This document shows positions 23,515 through 34,297 of a DNA stretch of 64,000 bases, one piece after another. The stretch's first letter is position 1. Each line of letters opens with the position of its first letter. Location of the stretch: NCBI GenBank assembly GCA_013407085.1, contig JACCGJ010023308.1:1-64000 (forward strand), in the 5' to 3' direction. The position numbers and the translations under genes were made by a program. The notes under the pieces were generated by a model, which had not been told where the DNA came from, searched no databases, and saw nothing but the letters and a program-made list of their open reading frames with translations. The DNA comes from Atriophallophorus winterbourni. Lineage: Eukaryota; Platyhelminthes; Trematoda; Plagiorchiida; Microphallidae.

Positions 23515-25299
23515 GTTCAGTTCAGTTTAGTTTGCACAGGACAGTATGTGGCTAATAAGCCAATCGAGCGTCCAGAATTTCTTTCGGTGGAAAGCTGCAG
23601 AGAAGCACCCACCACTGCCAAAACGTTTATTCTTTTTGTCTATTTGAAATCTTCGCCGATCGCGAAGCCAAGAGATTATCCGGGTTGAACTTAGGAAGCA
23701 CCGCGTTATAGCCGATGCTGGAAAAAGAAAAAGCAGTTTCTCTTCACCAGCACGGTGAGAGGTCAGCTGAAGTAGCATTGTGTATAATAAAATAAAAAAC
23801 ACAGAGAACTCTAGCCCTCACTTTATTTACGGGATAACGCTAAAAGATGAAAAACCTAAGCTTGTATAGCAATTAAGGAGAGTATTCAGGAAACAACTTA
23901 CCCCAGTTGCGGTCCAAACCCTGCTTAAAACTAGACACGGTACTGCAGGATATAAGTTCTTCTGGAAGAATGTTCCAGAAGTTAACAACCCTAAGGCTGA
24001 AAAAGTGTTTTCTGGAGTCTAGCCGACATCGTTTCTTAGCAATTTTAAGTGAGTGGCCCCGGGTGCCCAGCTCGGGGCTTAAGTTAAAGAAGTCGTTCAT
24101 TTGCATGCCACTCAAACCCTTCAAGATCTTAAAGGTTTCTATTAAGTCACCTCTTGAACGACGGCGCCTAAGGGAGAAAAGATCGAGAGACATTAGGCGC
24201 ACAGCGTATGGTTTCCCTCGCTGACCTTCAATCATGCGAGTTGCGAGGCGCTGTACGCTTTCAAGTCGAAGGATGTCCTTTTTGTAGTGAGGACACCACG
24301 CCTGAACACAGTATTCAAGATGCGGCCGAACTAATGCCTTGTACAGTGGCAGGAATACATCGGGTCTTCTGCTCGATAGCACTGATTTCAGCCGAAAAAA
24401 TACCTTGCGTGCACGCTGAGCCGCAGCGGCACATTGGTCCTCCCATTTGAAGTCAGCCCTAACTAGTACACCCAAATCCTTAACACACTGTGTGGCGTTA
24501 ACACTGAGGGAATTCCCCGCCACCTGGACCGAAATCTTATCAACCAGTGTTGACAAGAGTTGGCTCTTATTTAGGTTCAGTGGGAGATCCCACTGGTATG
24601 ACCAGTTTATGACCCGCTCAAGGTCGTGCATCAAGGTCTCTTCATCCGTTGATCCGATGAATTTCACATCATCCGCGAAAATGAAGCATGGGCACTTCAA
24701 TTCAGAGGACAAGTCATCGATGAAAATCAGGAATAGAAGAGGACCAAGTACCGAACCTTGGGGTACACCACTGATCACGTCGGTTTGATTCGATAGCGTA
24801 GATCCTACTCTCACTCGGAATGTCCTACCTGTAAGGAAGGCCTTTATCCAAGCAAGTAGACTACTCCGTATGCCTTTGGCTGCAAGCTTAATCTCTAGAA
24901 GGCGGTGATTTACGGAATCGAAAGCCTTGCTGAAGTCTAGGTAGAGGGCTTCGACAGGCTTCCCTTCATCCATCCTTTTAGTGGCAGTATTGAGAAAGCT
25001 AAGGAGGTTAGTCAGGCAGGATCTACCCTTAAGAAATCCATGCTGAGTTACACTCAACAGAGAATGCCGAAAAAGATGCTGACAGATTTTATCACGCAGC
25101 AGTTTTCCATTACTTTCGAGACGGTGCTGGTCAGGCTGACCGGTCTATAGTTACCAACAGTTGACCTGCAACCACCCTCGTGTATTGGCACGACTATGGC
25201 TTCCCTCCACTTACTGGGAACAACTCTTAGTTGCAGGCATGAATTAAAGAGCTGGCAAAACGGTTCGGCAAGCACTGAGGCAAGATTTTTAAGCATAAT
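23515..25299 (-). mobile_element. CR1-like LINE with nearly intact reverse transcriptase
   Basis: A 394-codon open frame (25057-23873) encodes most of an RT: QHGFLKGRSCLTNLLSFLN, LYLDFSKAFDSVNH, SGVPQGSVLGPLLFLIF, the catalytic FADD in PCFIFADDVKFIGS, and the C-terminal HFFSLRVVNFWNILPEEL. The preceding block (WREAIVVPIHEGG, VGNYRPVSLTSTVSKVMEN) is in another frame at 25296-25054, joined by one frameshift. The endonuclease and ORF1 are absent, so the copy is 5'-truncated. It ends at 23515 in short GTTCA repeats. The youngest-looking LINE in the window; plus-strand frames here are shadows. Confidence 0.93.
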
Positions 25300-25439
25300 C
25301 GATTCGTTTTTTTCAGGCTAGCTAGGATGTTCCGATTTATATCAAACGAGCAATACGTAGAAGAAACTAATACGGCAGCAAAATAATAATCGTTGGTGGT
25401 GGTGCAACGCGAAGTATTCACAGTACACACCACCCAGTG

Positions 25440-25500
25440 GTTTCTTACAAGCTAACAGCTTTTATTACCACAATAAAACTATTGACTATTGAATACGTAA
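25440..25500 (+). mobile_element. CR1-like LINE 3' terminus
   Basis: AAAACTATTGACTATTGAA preceded by an AGCTTTTATTACCAC segment resembles the 3' terminus at 39310-39358 (GAACTATTGAACTATTGAAC). A very short 5'-truncated copy. Confidence 0.4.
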
Positions 25501-25559
25501 GTCTGTACTTCTTGAAGGATATTTTACACGCCTATTTTTCTCACAATTTTTCATACTTC

Positions 25560-25640
25560 ACAGTATATACATAACATATATTACACGCATTCTATTGCAC
25601 ATTACGCAACCACTACAAATTGGTGAGCCCGCCGACGCTT
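25560..25640 (+). promoter_or_regulatory. Possible LTR end with tRNA-type primer-binding site
   Basis: TGGTGAGCCCGCCGACG at 25621-25637 resembles the tRNA-complementary primer site of CsRn1-like trematode LTR retrotransposons. It follows a pyrimidine-rich, AT-rich stretch. The same TGGTGAGCCC starts at 39413. No gag or pol follows either site, so this is tentative. Confidence 0.3.
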
Positions 25641-25795
25641 GTCTGATTGAGCGCGCGATACGAATTTACCTCGTTAGATTGATGATAAAGATTTATTTTG
25701 CAATTCATCTGATTCATCTTCTGTTTAGATTGTGGTTACGCTGTTGAGTATTTGTCTTTCATCACTGAATACAATTATAATATTTCTTCTGCATA

Positions 25796-26050
25796 ATGGG
25801 CCGCGTTGATATGATTATTAAACGGAATAACTTCGCAAAATGTACCCAGGATGTTAATGATGACGATCCTGTCATCCAGTGTGATCGCTGTGATACTTGG
25901 CAGCACCTGCGATACACAAATATCTCTAAACCGTTTTACGATTTTCTGACACTGCAAACAAATGAGGAGATATTCTTCTTCTGCTTTGCTTATAGAGCAC
26001 GTCATCGAAGGGACAAACTGGCCGATAAACGCTGTAGAAAAACGCCCTAA
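25796..26050 (+). pseudogene. LINE ORF1 remnant with PHD-like zinc finger
   Basis: The 84-residue frame has a Cys/His-rich pattern (KCTQDVNDDDPVIQCDRCDT, WQHLRYTN, then FFFCF). It resembles the PHD-type fingers found in ORF1 of CR1-group LINEs, which bind nucleic acid or partner proteins. It ends early, and the first CxxC pair is incomplete. The related ORF1 at 38.4-39.1 kb has the same kind of finger. Confidence 0.6.
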
Positions 26051-26739
26051 TCCTTTGTACACGACGAATCAACGAACTTGATACCAGCTGAGTCCCCCTG
26101 AAGAAACAGCTTACGCGGATTTAACATCTAACGCTTCCATATCGTCATTTCCGGGCCCGTATGGTGCCATTGTCACCATGACTGCTACGCCTCGAGTCTC
26201 TACTGGAATCAGACTCCCCACCTGCTTGCACAAGTCCTAAGAATGATCTGGTATTGCCAAGTGTGACTCGATCAACTGAATCACAAACTACCTCACACGT
26301 GAAGCCACAACCAAACAAAGCTGTGAAACTGACTGCAGTTCCAAAGGCCAATCACAAGAAAATGCAATCCCTGACATTTGTATGTACAAATCTGCCGGAA
26401 AGTGTATCTCCATGCTTTCAAGCACGCAAGCAAGATGATGTGCAACAATAGCGAGCTCTCTGTGAAAAACTGAAACTTGATATAAACCTTGTTTCTTCAG
26501 TATGTCTTTCCAGACACCCAAACTCGCGTAACGCGAATGCCCCACGTCTACTCTGATTCAAACTTGACTCTCCTGATAAGTTTGAAGAGGTCTAACTCTT
26601 GGACCACCTTCTTAAAAATAAAAATTTGCCTGTTTGTATTTTTCCAGGCGTTCCTTGGCCTCAGAGGCAGATGCTAAAGTAAGAAATATACGATTGGAAA
26701 TCTGCGAAAGATAAATGCAGCATTTTTGTCCACGGTGTG

Positions 26740-27390
26740 CCTGAACTTGAAAGCGTTGATTAAGCAACTAAAGTAATGTGTTGCACACATCCCCTTCCCT
26801 TACACACCACTACCCGTTTCTGGAATCTTGTCGTCGTTAGGCGGAGACAGTAAGATCAGGTTCAGTGAGTCTTGAAATAGTGGTAGAGTGGTAAACAAAG
26901 TTATACTTGTATGCCACTGTTACATAGAGTTCATTCAACGAACCACGATGTTCAGACACAGAATCACGAAGTGATTCTTGGTCAAGCACTCAAGGCGCTT
27001 ATGGATGACCAAAGTAACGTGTTGCTCACATTTCATTCCCTAACACACCACTACCGGTTTCTGGCTGTTTGCTGTCCTCAGGTGGAGACAGTAAGATCAG
27101 GTTCGGTGATCCTTGAAACAGTGGTAATGTGGTAAACATTGTTATACATGTATGCCACTGTTAAATAAGGTTAGTAAAACGAACCATGATATTCAGACAC
27201 AGAATCAGAAAGTGATTCTTGGTCAAGCACTCAAGGCGCTTATGGATGAACAAAGTAACGTGTTGCTCACATTTCATTCCCTAACACACCACTACCGGTT
27301 TCTGGCTGTTTGCTGTCGTCAAGTGGAGACATTAAGATCAGGTTCAGTGATCCTTAATACAGTGGTAAAGTGGTAAACAATGTTATACTT
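26740..27390 (+). repeat. 241-bp tandem repeat, about 2.7 copies
   Basis: Unit landmarks (ATGCCACTGTTA, CAGACACAGAATCA, GTGATTCTTGGTCAAGCACT, CACACCACTACCGGTTTCTG) recur 241 bp apart at 26911 and 27152. A partial first copy starts near 26740. Similar 74-residue frames in two units reflect the repeat, not a gene. Located between ORF1 and the endonuclease of the plus-strand LINE. Confidence 0.92.
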
Positions 27391-27392
27391 GC

Positions 27393-27485
27393 ATGATTCT
27401 GTATCCGAACATCGTGATTTGTTGTAAGAACCCTATGTAACAGTGGCACACAAGGAAAACTTTGTTTACTCTACACAACTGTTCT
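27393..27485 (-). repeat. Inverted partial unit of the 241-bp repeat
   Basis: TGATTCTGTATCCGAACATC and CTATGTAACAGTGGCA are the reverse complement of the unit start at 26886-26970. The array therefore ends in an inverted copy and could fold into a hairpin. Confidence 0.8.
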
Positions 27486-27869
27486 AAATGGTGCTACATC
27501 CAAGAACACAGCAATATTCATGGAACTTTCACGACTACCGTGAAACGCATTCCCACGTCCTCCAGCTACATGGGTAATTCCCTCCGTATTCTGAAAATTA
27601 CCTTATAATCAGAATATATTGTTAATATTGCTTTGCGCTCGTGGTGTGATAACAAACGCTTCGCACATACAGAGGTCCTTCTTCTCTCTGTAGTTGACAA
27701 ACCAAGACCTTGTCCGCAGCCATCAGTCACACCCAGAACAAATCAGTCCGCTAACGATTTTCACACGACCGCTTTAAAACTCCTCGCAGCCGGTTTCAGT
27801 GAGATGTGCGAAATACCTTCATATCCCCTCATTACACTGCATACTCTGTAATTGCGCAGCCTTTCATGC

Positions 27870-28500
27870 TGTTGCACAAATGCTGCTAGTTCCCTGGACA
27901 ATCTTCCGAACTCCGTTAACGCCATTCATTGCGATCATGGGACCTAATTGCCGTTACCGAGACGTGGTTATCAAGTGCAGTTCGTGATGCGGAACTCACC
28001 CTTCCAAATATGTCATTACTTCGCTGTGACCATACTACAAGAGGAGGTGGAGTGCTGTTCTATCATCACGAATCGTTTCGCTGTGAGCCATTATCTGACC
28101 CTGCGTTGGGTGACTCTGATGCTCATTGGTGTCGAATCTCACTCAAGCAAGACAGTCATCTCCTGGTTGCAGTTGTTTATAGATCTCCCAGTAATACCCC
28201 ACTCCTCGATTCTTGCTTCTATCATCACTTCGACATGTTTCAAGTAGAAGATTCTCCTACATACTGATAATGGGCGACTTTAACTGTCCCAGCCATTATG
28301 GTGAACATGTCTCCCATTCATTTGCCACCGCGTTGTTCAAAATATTGGCAACCTATCCATTATACAATCGTCTTCACGAAGCTACTCGGTTTCTTTTCCT
28401 TTCAGATTTCATCATCACCAACCGAAGGATAATGATTAAAATCTTTCTTATAACTTCCAATTGGGCCACAGCGATCATGTTTTCTTGATATTCACCTTTG
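27870..28500 (+). pseudogene. LINE apurinic endonuclease remnant
   Basis: LIAVTETWLSSAVRDAEL carries the conserved Glu of the endonuclease. GGGVLFYHHESF, VAVVYRSPSNTP and MGDFNCPS follow, and GHSDHVF can be read in a third frame near 28463-28485. All the expected motifs are there, but at least two frameshifts break the reading frame. Confidence 0.8.
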
Positions 28501-28754
28501 TCTCTTTCATGGATTACATCAACCGACCTCGTCCTAAGAGCCGATAGATTACTGATCTAGGCCTGCTCCACCAACTTGTCGCAGCAAATTAAAGGGAATT
28601 CTTAATGTATGACCAGATTCGTTTGGCATAGACCACGTTTTCAACTCCGTAGCACGCTCTGCTACGTCTTGCGAGTCACGAAAATCCCCTCCGTCGAAAG
28701 AACCCCAGATCTTTCCTTCGTAGCCGAACACGCAAAGCCATAGCACAGCGAAAC

Positions 28755-30590
28755 TTGACATGGCGGTGTTACCGGACAGTACGAAATCGAACTGACTGGG
28801 AAATTAATAAGTCATTGCGAAATCGTTGCACATCTCTCAGCCGCCAAGACAAATGCCAGTATGAAATGTACATCTGTAACAAGTTTTCGGACAACCCAAA
28901 ATGTTTCTTTCACTTTTTTAATCAGAGACGGGTAGGTAAACTAGGAATTCCCTCCGGTCTCACCTCGACAGTCTATGAATATGCAAACTTGTTGTCGGGA
29001 AACTACGCCCGAATTTTCAACCTAAGTTATCCTGCAAACTCCTTCCATTTTTCTTCTGCCTCACATGACGTACTGGAAATACCGGAAATATTGTTTACCC
29101 CTGATGCGGTCCACAAGGTGATTTAATGTGTACGGCAATACTCTTCACCAGGACTCGACGGCATCCCACCTTAGATCCAAAAAGTAGCCGCGTTGCACAT
29201 ATCTCATCTACTTGCCGCGTATATTCAACGTTGTATGGACTCCGCTCTCGTCTTCCAAGCTTGGCAACAAGGTGTTATCACGCGTATCTTTAAAGGCGGT
29301 ATCCGGTCAGAACCCGCAAATTATCTTCCAATTGTGCTTCTGTCAGTGATTTGTAAAGTTAACGGAGAGCATAATCTCTGACCACCTTGTCTTACCTCTT
29401 GAAACTACTCGACATTTAATCACACAACAACACGTCTTTCGCAAAAACGGTCAATTCAGTTCCAACTTGCTTCTTGCACATGATGACTGGACAAAACCCG
29501 TGGACTAAGGCATTGGTGTCGATGCAATATTTCTGCATTTCTTCAAGGCACTCGACCGTGTCGACCACGACATTGTTTTACTTGCACTCGCTTCCTGCTG
29601 CGTTGTGCTATCCATACTGTCCTGGGTGAAGTACTTTCTTCGCGACCACTCCCTCTGTGTTCGTGTGCGTTACTACTATTCAGCCCGCTTCCCAATCAGG
29701 TGCGGTCTGCCACTAGGCTCCGTTTTTGGTCCCCGGTTATTCATCATTATCATAAATGACATTGGCCAGAACATTGAATCGCATTTCCTCCTATTTGCGA
29801 ACGATGTCAAAATCTGGCGCTCACTTAAATCGACAAGGGATTCACATGTCCTACAAGATGGCTTATATCGTTCACACAGCTGGTCTTTAAGGAATCATCT
29901 CCCATTTAAAACCTCTAAGTGTAGCGTTATACCCATCCGACACTCAGAACATGTCGCTTACAGTTTCGTACAGCAATACTTTAGAGTGTTGGACAACAAA
30001 AGGATCTCGGTATCATCATCCATCGTGATCTCGTTTGCACCACGCAATGCGAACGAGCATCACCATCAGCCAAGCGCAACATTCGCTTACTTCACCGCGC
30101 TTTAGGCAGCTTTGAACGGGTTTTTTCTTGCGACACAGCTGAATGTTCACAGTTGGAATACGATGCACAGGCTTGGTAGCCTTGGCTATGCAAATATGTG
30201 TCTCTTCTCGAAAAAGCACAGCGAGGCGCGACAAAGCTTGTCCGTGGTAGGCACAACATGTCTCACGAGAAAAGGTTACGAAGTCTAGATGTATACTCCT
30301 TTACCTACCGTCTTCACCGCGGTGTCATATTTCTTACCAACAAAATCTTGACTGTCCCTTCCCATCCGTGAAACTCCCTATGCGTACACTCTCCGAGTAC
30401 TAACCTCCGATGACTTGAGATCAAACTGTTAGATCAACAGAGCAGGCTTGAATTTCGACACAGCTTTTTCTCTCTGAGAGTTTGCAGTCAGTGGAACACT
30501 CTCCCAAGCACGCTATTTGAGGCCGCTTCTTTCGGTTCTTTCAAAGTTCTCCTCTATTATCATCGCCATGAAATCTTCCACTCCCTAGAC
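28755..30590 (+). pseudogene. LINE reverse transcriptase remnant
   Basis: Blocks in order: TDWEINKSLRNRCTSLSRQD, SSPGLDGIPP, WQQGVITRIFKGG, LSWVKYFLRDHSLCVRVRYY, PIRCGLPLGSVFGPRLFIII, LLFANDVKIWRSL, WSLRNHLPFKTSKCSVIPIR and, in other frames, the C-terminal RVCSQWNTLP-like end. The catalytic FADD is FAND. Multiple frameshifts and stops. Confidence 0.85.
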
Positions 30591-31170
30591 ACAATTACTA
30601 CGTGGACACTATTTTCATTTTTTACAACCCCCACCGCATTTTTTGAACAATTCACCAGCTCGTGGCAACGGTAAGTTCTCTTTCTGTGCCATTCGCATTT
30701 TCGTCATAACCCCGCTAACCTTTTGCCAGTTTCAATGCTCTTACAGATCCCAGTATCGGAAGTCCGAACACACGAAGTTTCAACTTACCCTGTTCCAAAG
30801 GATGAGGTGGGTAACTGTGTCCCGGGTTTAATTCAATTTAATTCAACTTCAATGGTCTAAAAAGCATATAGCCTAACAAAAACCACAGAATAATATGGGA
30901 AATACGAAAAACATGGGTAGAAAAACGGGATTTGTTTCCTTACTGAGCAGTTCAGGAATCAAGTAAAAATCCATAGGACAGAAACTGTTTTTAAAGTCCA
31001 AATCTTTTATGGTGTAAAATATATGGGTTCAAAGTTTGGATTGGTTGACATGAAATTGTCCAAATTCGATTTGATTATATCCAAGTTGGGTGAATGTGCA
31101 ACATTACAGTGTAGGGAGTTCCAGGTTAAGCATGCACGTACAAAATAAATTACCTTCAATAGTTTAGTCT

Positions 31171-32129
31171 CTAGTTGTGAATAAGTACTGTGTAGTCGTG
31201 ACTACGGCTGTTTCCGGGTGGTAGTCTCGTAAATGGTTGATTTAGGGGATGGTTGGGGGTATGCAGTATATTGAACATAAGAATAAAATCACCTCTAAGA
31301 CGGCGGTAGCGAGAGCCGAATAGATTGAGACTCGCAATACGATCTTCGTATTGTTTTTGCTTTAAACCGTATACGATCTTGGTGGTCCGATGATATATTC
31401 TCTGCAAGAGGCTGATGTCTTTCTGTAGCCAGGGTGACCAAGCCTGAACCGCATACTCTATGGTTGGCCTCAAGTAGGTATTAATTATTCGATAAACAGT
31501 TTGTTTCCTGAAACTCTCGAACACGCGTTTTAGCAGAAGGAGTACTCGTGACGTCTTTTCATAGACAGCTGTGGCGTTATGTGACGGTTTCATAAAGCTG
31601 CTCACCCAAACAAGTTTTGGTTAGTCATTGACATACATCAGGAAAATAAGTGGTCCAAGCACTGGTCTCTGCGGCACCCCACTCGTTACTGCAATAGGTC
31701 GTGACAAAGCACCATCAACCCTTACTCGAATGACAAGGTCGCGGAGATAATCCGCAAAGCAGGCTAGTAATGAACCCTGGATTCCACATAGCTCCATCTT
31801 TTGTAGTAACAGACTGTGGTTAACACGATCGAATGCTTTTGACATATCAAGATAACAAGCGTGTACGGTGAGACCTTTGTCTACAGCTCGTGTCCAGTCA
31901 TCGAGTGCGAGCAGAAGGTTTGAAATGCAAGAGTTTCTTTTTCTGAAGCCGTGTTGTTCGACTGCGAGCAAGCAATTTTCTTCCAGATGTTTTGTGACGC
32001 TGTTTGCTACGAAGCGCTCCATCAATTTAGAGATCACCGGTAGTAGTGTTACTGGTCGATTGTTTGATACTTCGGAACGGTTTCCTATTTTGTGGATGGT
32101 GGTAATGATGCCATTCTTTCAATCGCAGG
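31171..32129 (-). pseudogene. LINE reverse transcriptase, C-terminal part
   Basis: Reads NRPVTLLPVISKLMERFV, EQHGFRKRNSCISNLLLALD, ACYLDMSKAFDRVNHSLLLQ and SGVPQRPVLGPLIFLMYVND. It then skips about 100 residues, including the FADD catalytic motif, and resumes at LVWVSSFMKPSHNATAV and YLRPTIEYAVQAWSPWLQKD. A TGA replaces Trp in D-W-K-N-G near 32115. Clearly dead. Confidence 0.9.
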
Positions 32130-32354
32130 TGCTGCGGAGCAGCGAACGTGCCATGCCTCGCGTGCACCACATTGATCGGTAATCATGAATCGATTTTTGA
32201 CAATGAACGAACTATAGATTAATCATCAATCAAGATCAATAGTTCGTGCATATTGTGATTATTATTCACTGTACAACTTTGTGTTATTAATTCATTCGGC
32301 CAATACACGGGCTGACTGACGGCTGGGCCAGTGCAACATCCCACAGTTATAACA
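32130..32354 (+). repeat. 5' LTR (225 bp)
   Basis: TG...CA ends. It matches the copy at 34836-35080 with about a dozen substitutions, several clustered near the end. It lacks a 20-bp segment present in the other LTR. Confidence 0.95.
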
Positions 32355-32372
32355 ATTGGCGACGGGGATAAA
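32355..32372 (+). promoter_or_regulatory. Presumed primer-binding site
   Basis: ATTGGCGACGGGGA lies directly behind the 5' LTR, where a tRNA primer site is expected. TGGCGAC-type sites are common in Gypsy elements. The tRNA is not identified. Confidence 0.55.
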
Positions 32373-33400
32373 CTTTCAAAACAGTGCCCGGAAGAGCCTG
32401 AATGAAGAAATCGTTCGTTTCATCAGAGAATCGGAGAAACGCCGAATCAAACTATTTGATGCTTTCTTGTCAAAACCTAATTTGAATACTCAAGAACATG
32501 CAGAAACGCATTTAAAAGAAACATTAGCAAAGAGCATCCAAGAATTCAATTATGACCCAAACTGCGGTATCACTTTTCAAGAATGGTTATGAAGATCTAT
32601 TTCTTGTCGATGGTTCTGCATTGGACAAAGACGCAAAAGTCAGATTATTGATGCAAAAGCTTGGCCCTATAGAACATTCACAATATTGCAACTTCATTCT
32701 CCCTAAAACTCCAAGAGATTTCACACTCGAAGAGACAGTTACCAAGCTCAAAGTCATGTTTGGCGAAATATCATCTCTTTTCAACATTCGGTACAATTTT
32801 CTTAAAATAAACAAAGCATCAGATGAAGACATTTTATCGTATGCCGGCCGAATCAACCACGAATAAGAACGATTTCAGTTAAAAAGTATATCAAATGATC
32901 AGTTCAAGTCACTCATTTTTGTTTCCGGATTAACTTCATCATGTGATGCCGATACTCGAACAAGACTGTTGTCGAAACTGGACACTGCCCAGCTATCTGT
33001 TTAAGAGCTCACGACAGAATACCTACGCTTAATTAATCTTGAGGAAGATTCACGAATGATTCGGACAGCCACAACGTCAAACGATGTTTCAATTGTTGAC
33101 AAGATAACGAAATTCCGACGAGACGGTCAGAAAATGATCAACCAAATAAGATCATCAAAACCGAGACCACCCTGCTGGAATTGTGGCCAGTGGCTCTTTG
33201 CACGTTTTTGCCCGTTTAACTCAAAACGCTGTAAAACATATGGCAATTATAGTCAAAGAGAAAACAGTGGCTATACAAATTCCCAGAGAAACCTTAACAG
33301 AAAACAGTCAAATGCCATATTCTCTACAAATAGTGAATTGTTCCGCAGTCTTCTAAAATATATTTCCATCGAGATAAACGACCAGAAGGTAACATTACAA
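32366..33400 (+). pseudogene. Gag remnant with decayed zinc knuckles
   Basis: Starts in one frame (ARKSLNEEIVRFIRESEKRR, GITFQEW) and shifts near 32575 to the frame used by the rest of the element (YEDLFLVDGSALDKDAKVRL, FNIRYNFLKINK, DEDILSYAGRINHE, then after a stop QFKSLIFVSGLTSSCDADTR). This is the gag layout of trematode Gypsy elements. Two stops (32864, 33001) interrupt it. The zinc knuckle at 33173 reads C-x2-C-x4-F-x3-C, with the His lost. The second knuckle has also lost its second Cys and its His. Confidence 0.88.
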
Positions 33401-33675
33401 CTCGATACGGCCTCAGATATCACAATCATCTCACGAAAAACTTGGAAATCAATTGGTGAGCCACAACTCCAGTCTACATCTCGCATTGCTAAGAACGCCT
33501 CAGGTGATAATCTCGCGTTTCTCGGTGAGTTGACAAGTATTTTCAAGTTTCGAGGTCAACAATGTTCTGGTGTGTGCTATGTGACAGATAACGACCAACT
33601 GAATGTTTTCGGAATAGACTGCATAGAAATGATGAAGTTATGGGATGTGCCGTTTAGTACCATTTGCAATCAAAC
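33370..33675 (+). pseudogene. Retropepsin (aspartic protease) domain
   Basis: The active-site motif LQLDTASDITIISRKTW has its Asp at 33404-33406, in the D-T-A form common in these elements. GELTSIFKFRGQQCSGVCYV and LNVFGIDCIEMMKLWD follow, the usual C-terminal half. The domain itself has no stop. It continues in frame straight into the RGG-rich segment, not into an RT linker. Confidence 0.88.
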
Positions 33676-33679
33676 TGAG

Positions 33680-34297
33680 AGTCGTGTACGCGGCCGTCCC
33701 TTCAGAGGGCGTGGTTTTGCATACATGGATTATCGAGAACCATCTGGTCAATTTAAAAGTCAACGGTCTGGACTGCTCAGCAATGAGCAATCTCCGGGTG
33801 GTCACGCTGAAAATAGTGCAGAGGTTCTTGAGGCAAACGAAAATGTTGAGCTATTTGATGCATCTGATGCGTCGCACGAAAACACTGAAGTGCCAGAAGA
33901 ACCAAAGATGTATACCCTCGAAGAATACAAAGCAATGCGTTCATCAAAAAATCCCGTGATTACTTTTGCAGCAAAGGGTACACGAAAAGCTAATGATGGA
34001 AAAAACGTTTTTGAAAACATGGTGGAACACCGCAAAATTGTTGAAGCTTCTTAAGAAAAAGATTTGAGTAAGCATCAAAGCAAGGAAATTCCGGTGGAGG
34101 ATAAATATAAAATCAACGTTACGTTCACGGATCAGTTGAATGAAAGTGGTCGACCACCTCGCGGATTTGGCGGTCGTGGATTTGGGCGTGGACGTGACGC
34201 ACCAGGCCCACGTGGTGCTCGCGGAACAGGCGGGCCAAATGCAGCATCTGATTTTAAAGGTGACCGCGGAAGAGGCCTTGCTCGTAGGTCACATTTT
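33680..34297 (+). CDS. Captured host-like segment, SERBP1/HABP4 (PAI-RBP1) family C-terminal part
   Basis: In frame with the protease. Seen in order: an RGG start (RVRGRPFRGRGF) followed by YREPSGQ; an acidic linker; KMYTLEEYKAM at 33911 (family consensus MTLDEWK/MTLEEYE); KNVFENMVEHRK at 34001; after one TAA (34052-34054), KINVTFTDQ near 34109; and an RGG box at 34151-34240 (RPPRGFGGRGFGRGR). This order is that of the C-terminal half of SERBP1, HABP4, fly Vig and plant RGGA proteins, which bind RNA and ribosomes. No intron is apparent, suggesting an mRNA origin. The family N-terminus and the FPAL-type C-terminus are absent. The main alternative is an element-encoded Arg/Gly-rich region; the TLEEY and FENM motifs argue against it. 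Confidence 0.72.

Larger units (their letters stand above)
22500..25335. repeat. Unnamed dispersed repeat in three pieces, split by two LINEs
   Basis: Pieces at 22530-22582, 23390-23514 and 25300-25325 match consecutive parts of 43080-43285: a GCGTATGTTCATATTCA segment, then TCATTATACCGTGTGCCG and ATGAGGTTTTGGATTACAA, then GATTCGTTTTTTT. The 43-kb copy serves as the empty site for both LINE insertions. Confidence 0.6.
25790..30832 (+). mobile_element. Plus-strand CR1-like LINE, outermost element of the nest (main part)
   Basis: Contains, in order, an ORF1 remnant with a PHD-like zinc finger (25796-26050), an ORF1 segment with FVCTNLPESVSPCF (26254-26451), an unrelated tandem array (26740-27490), an apurinic endonuclease (about 27870-28500) and RT (28755-30590). 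The 3' UTR is cut at about 30832 and resumes at 39188. Many frameshifts and stops make it inactive. Confidence 0.85.

Noticed and set aside
23907..24788. Series of plus-strand frames over 80-113 codons
   Set aside because: Antisense to the 394-codon CR1 reverse transcriptase.
26911..27376. Two similar 74-residue frames that look like a small gene family
   Set aside because: They are units of the 241-bp tandem repeat; the third and inverted units are not open.
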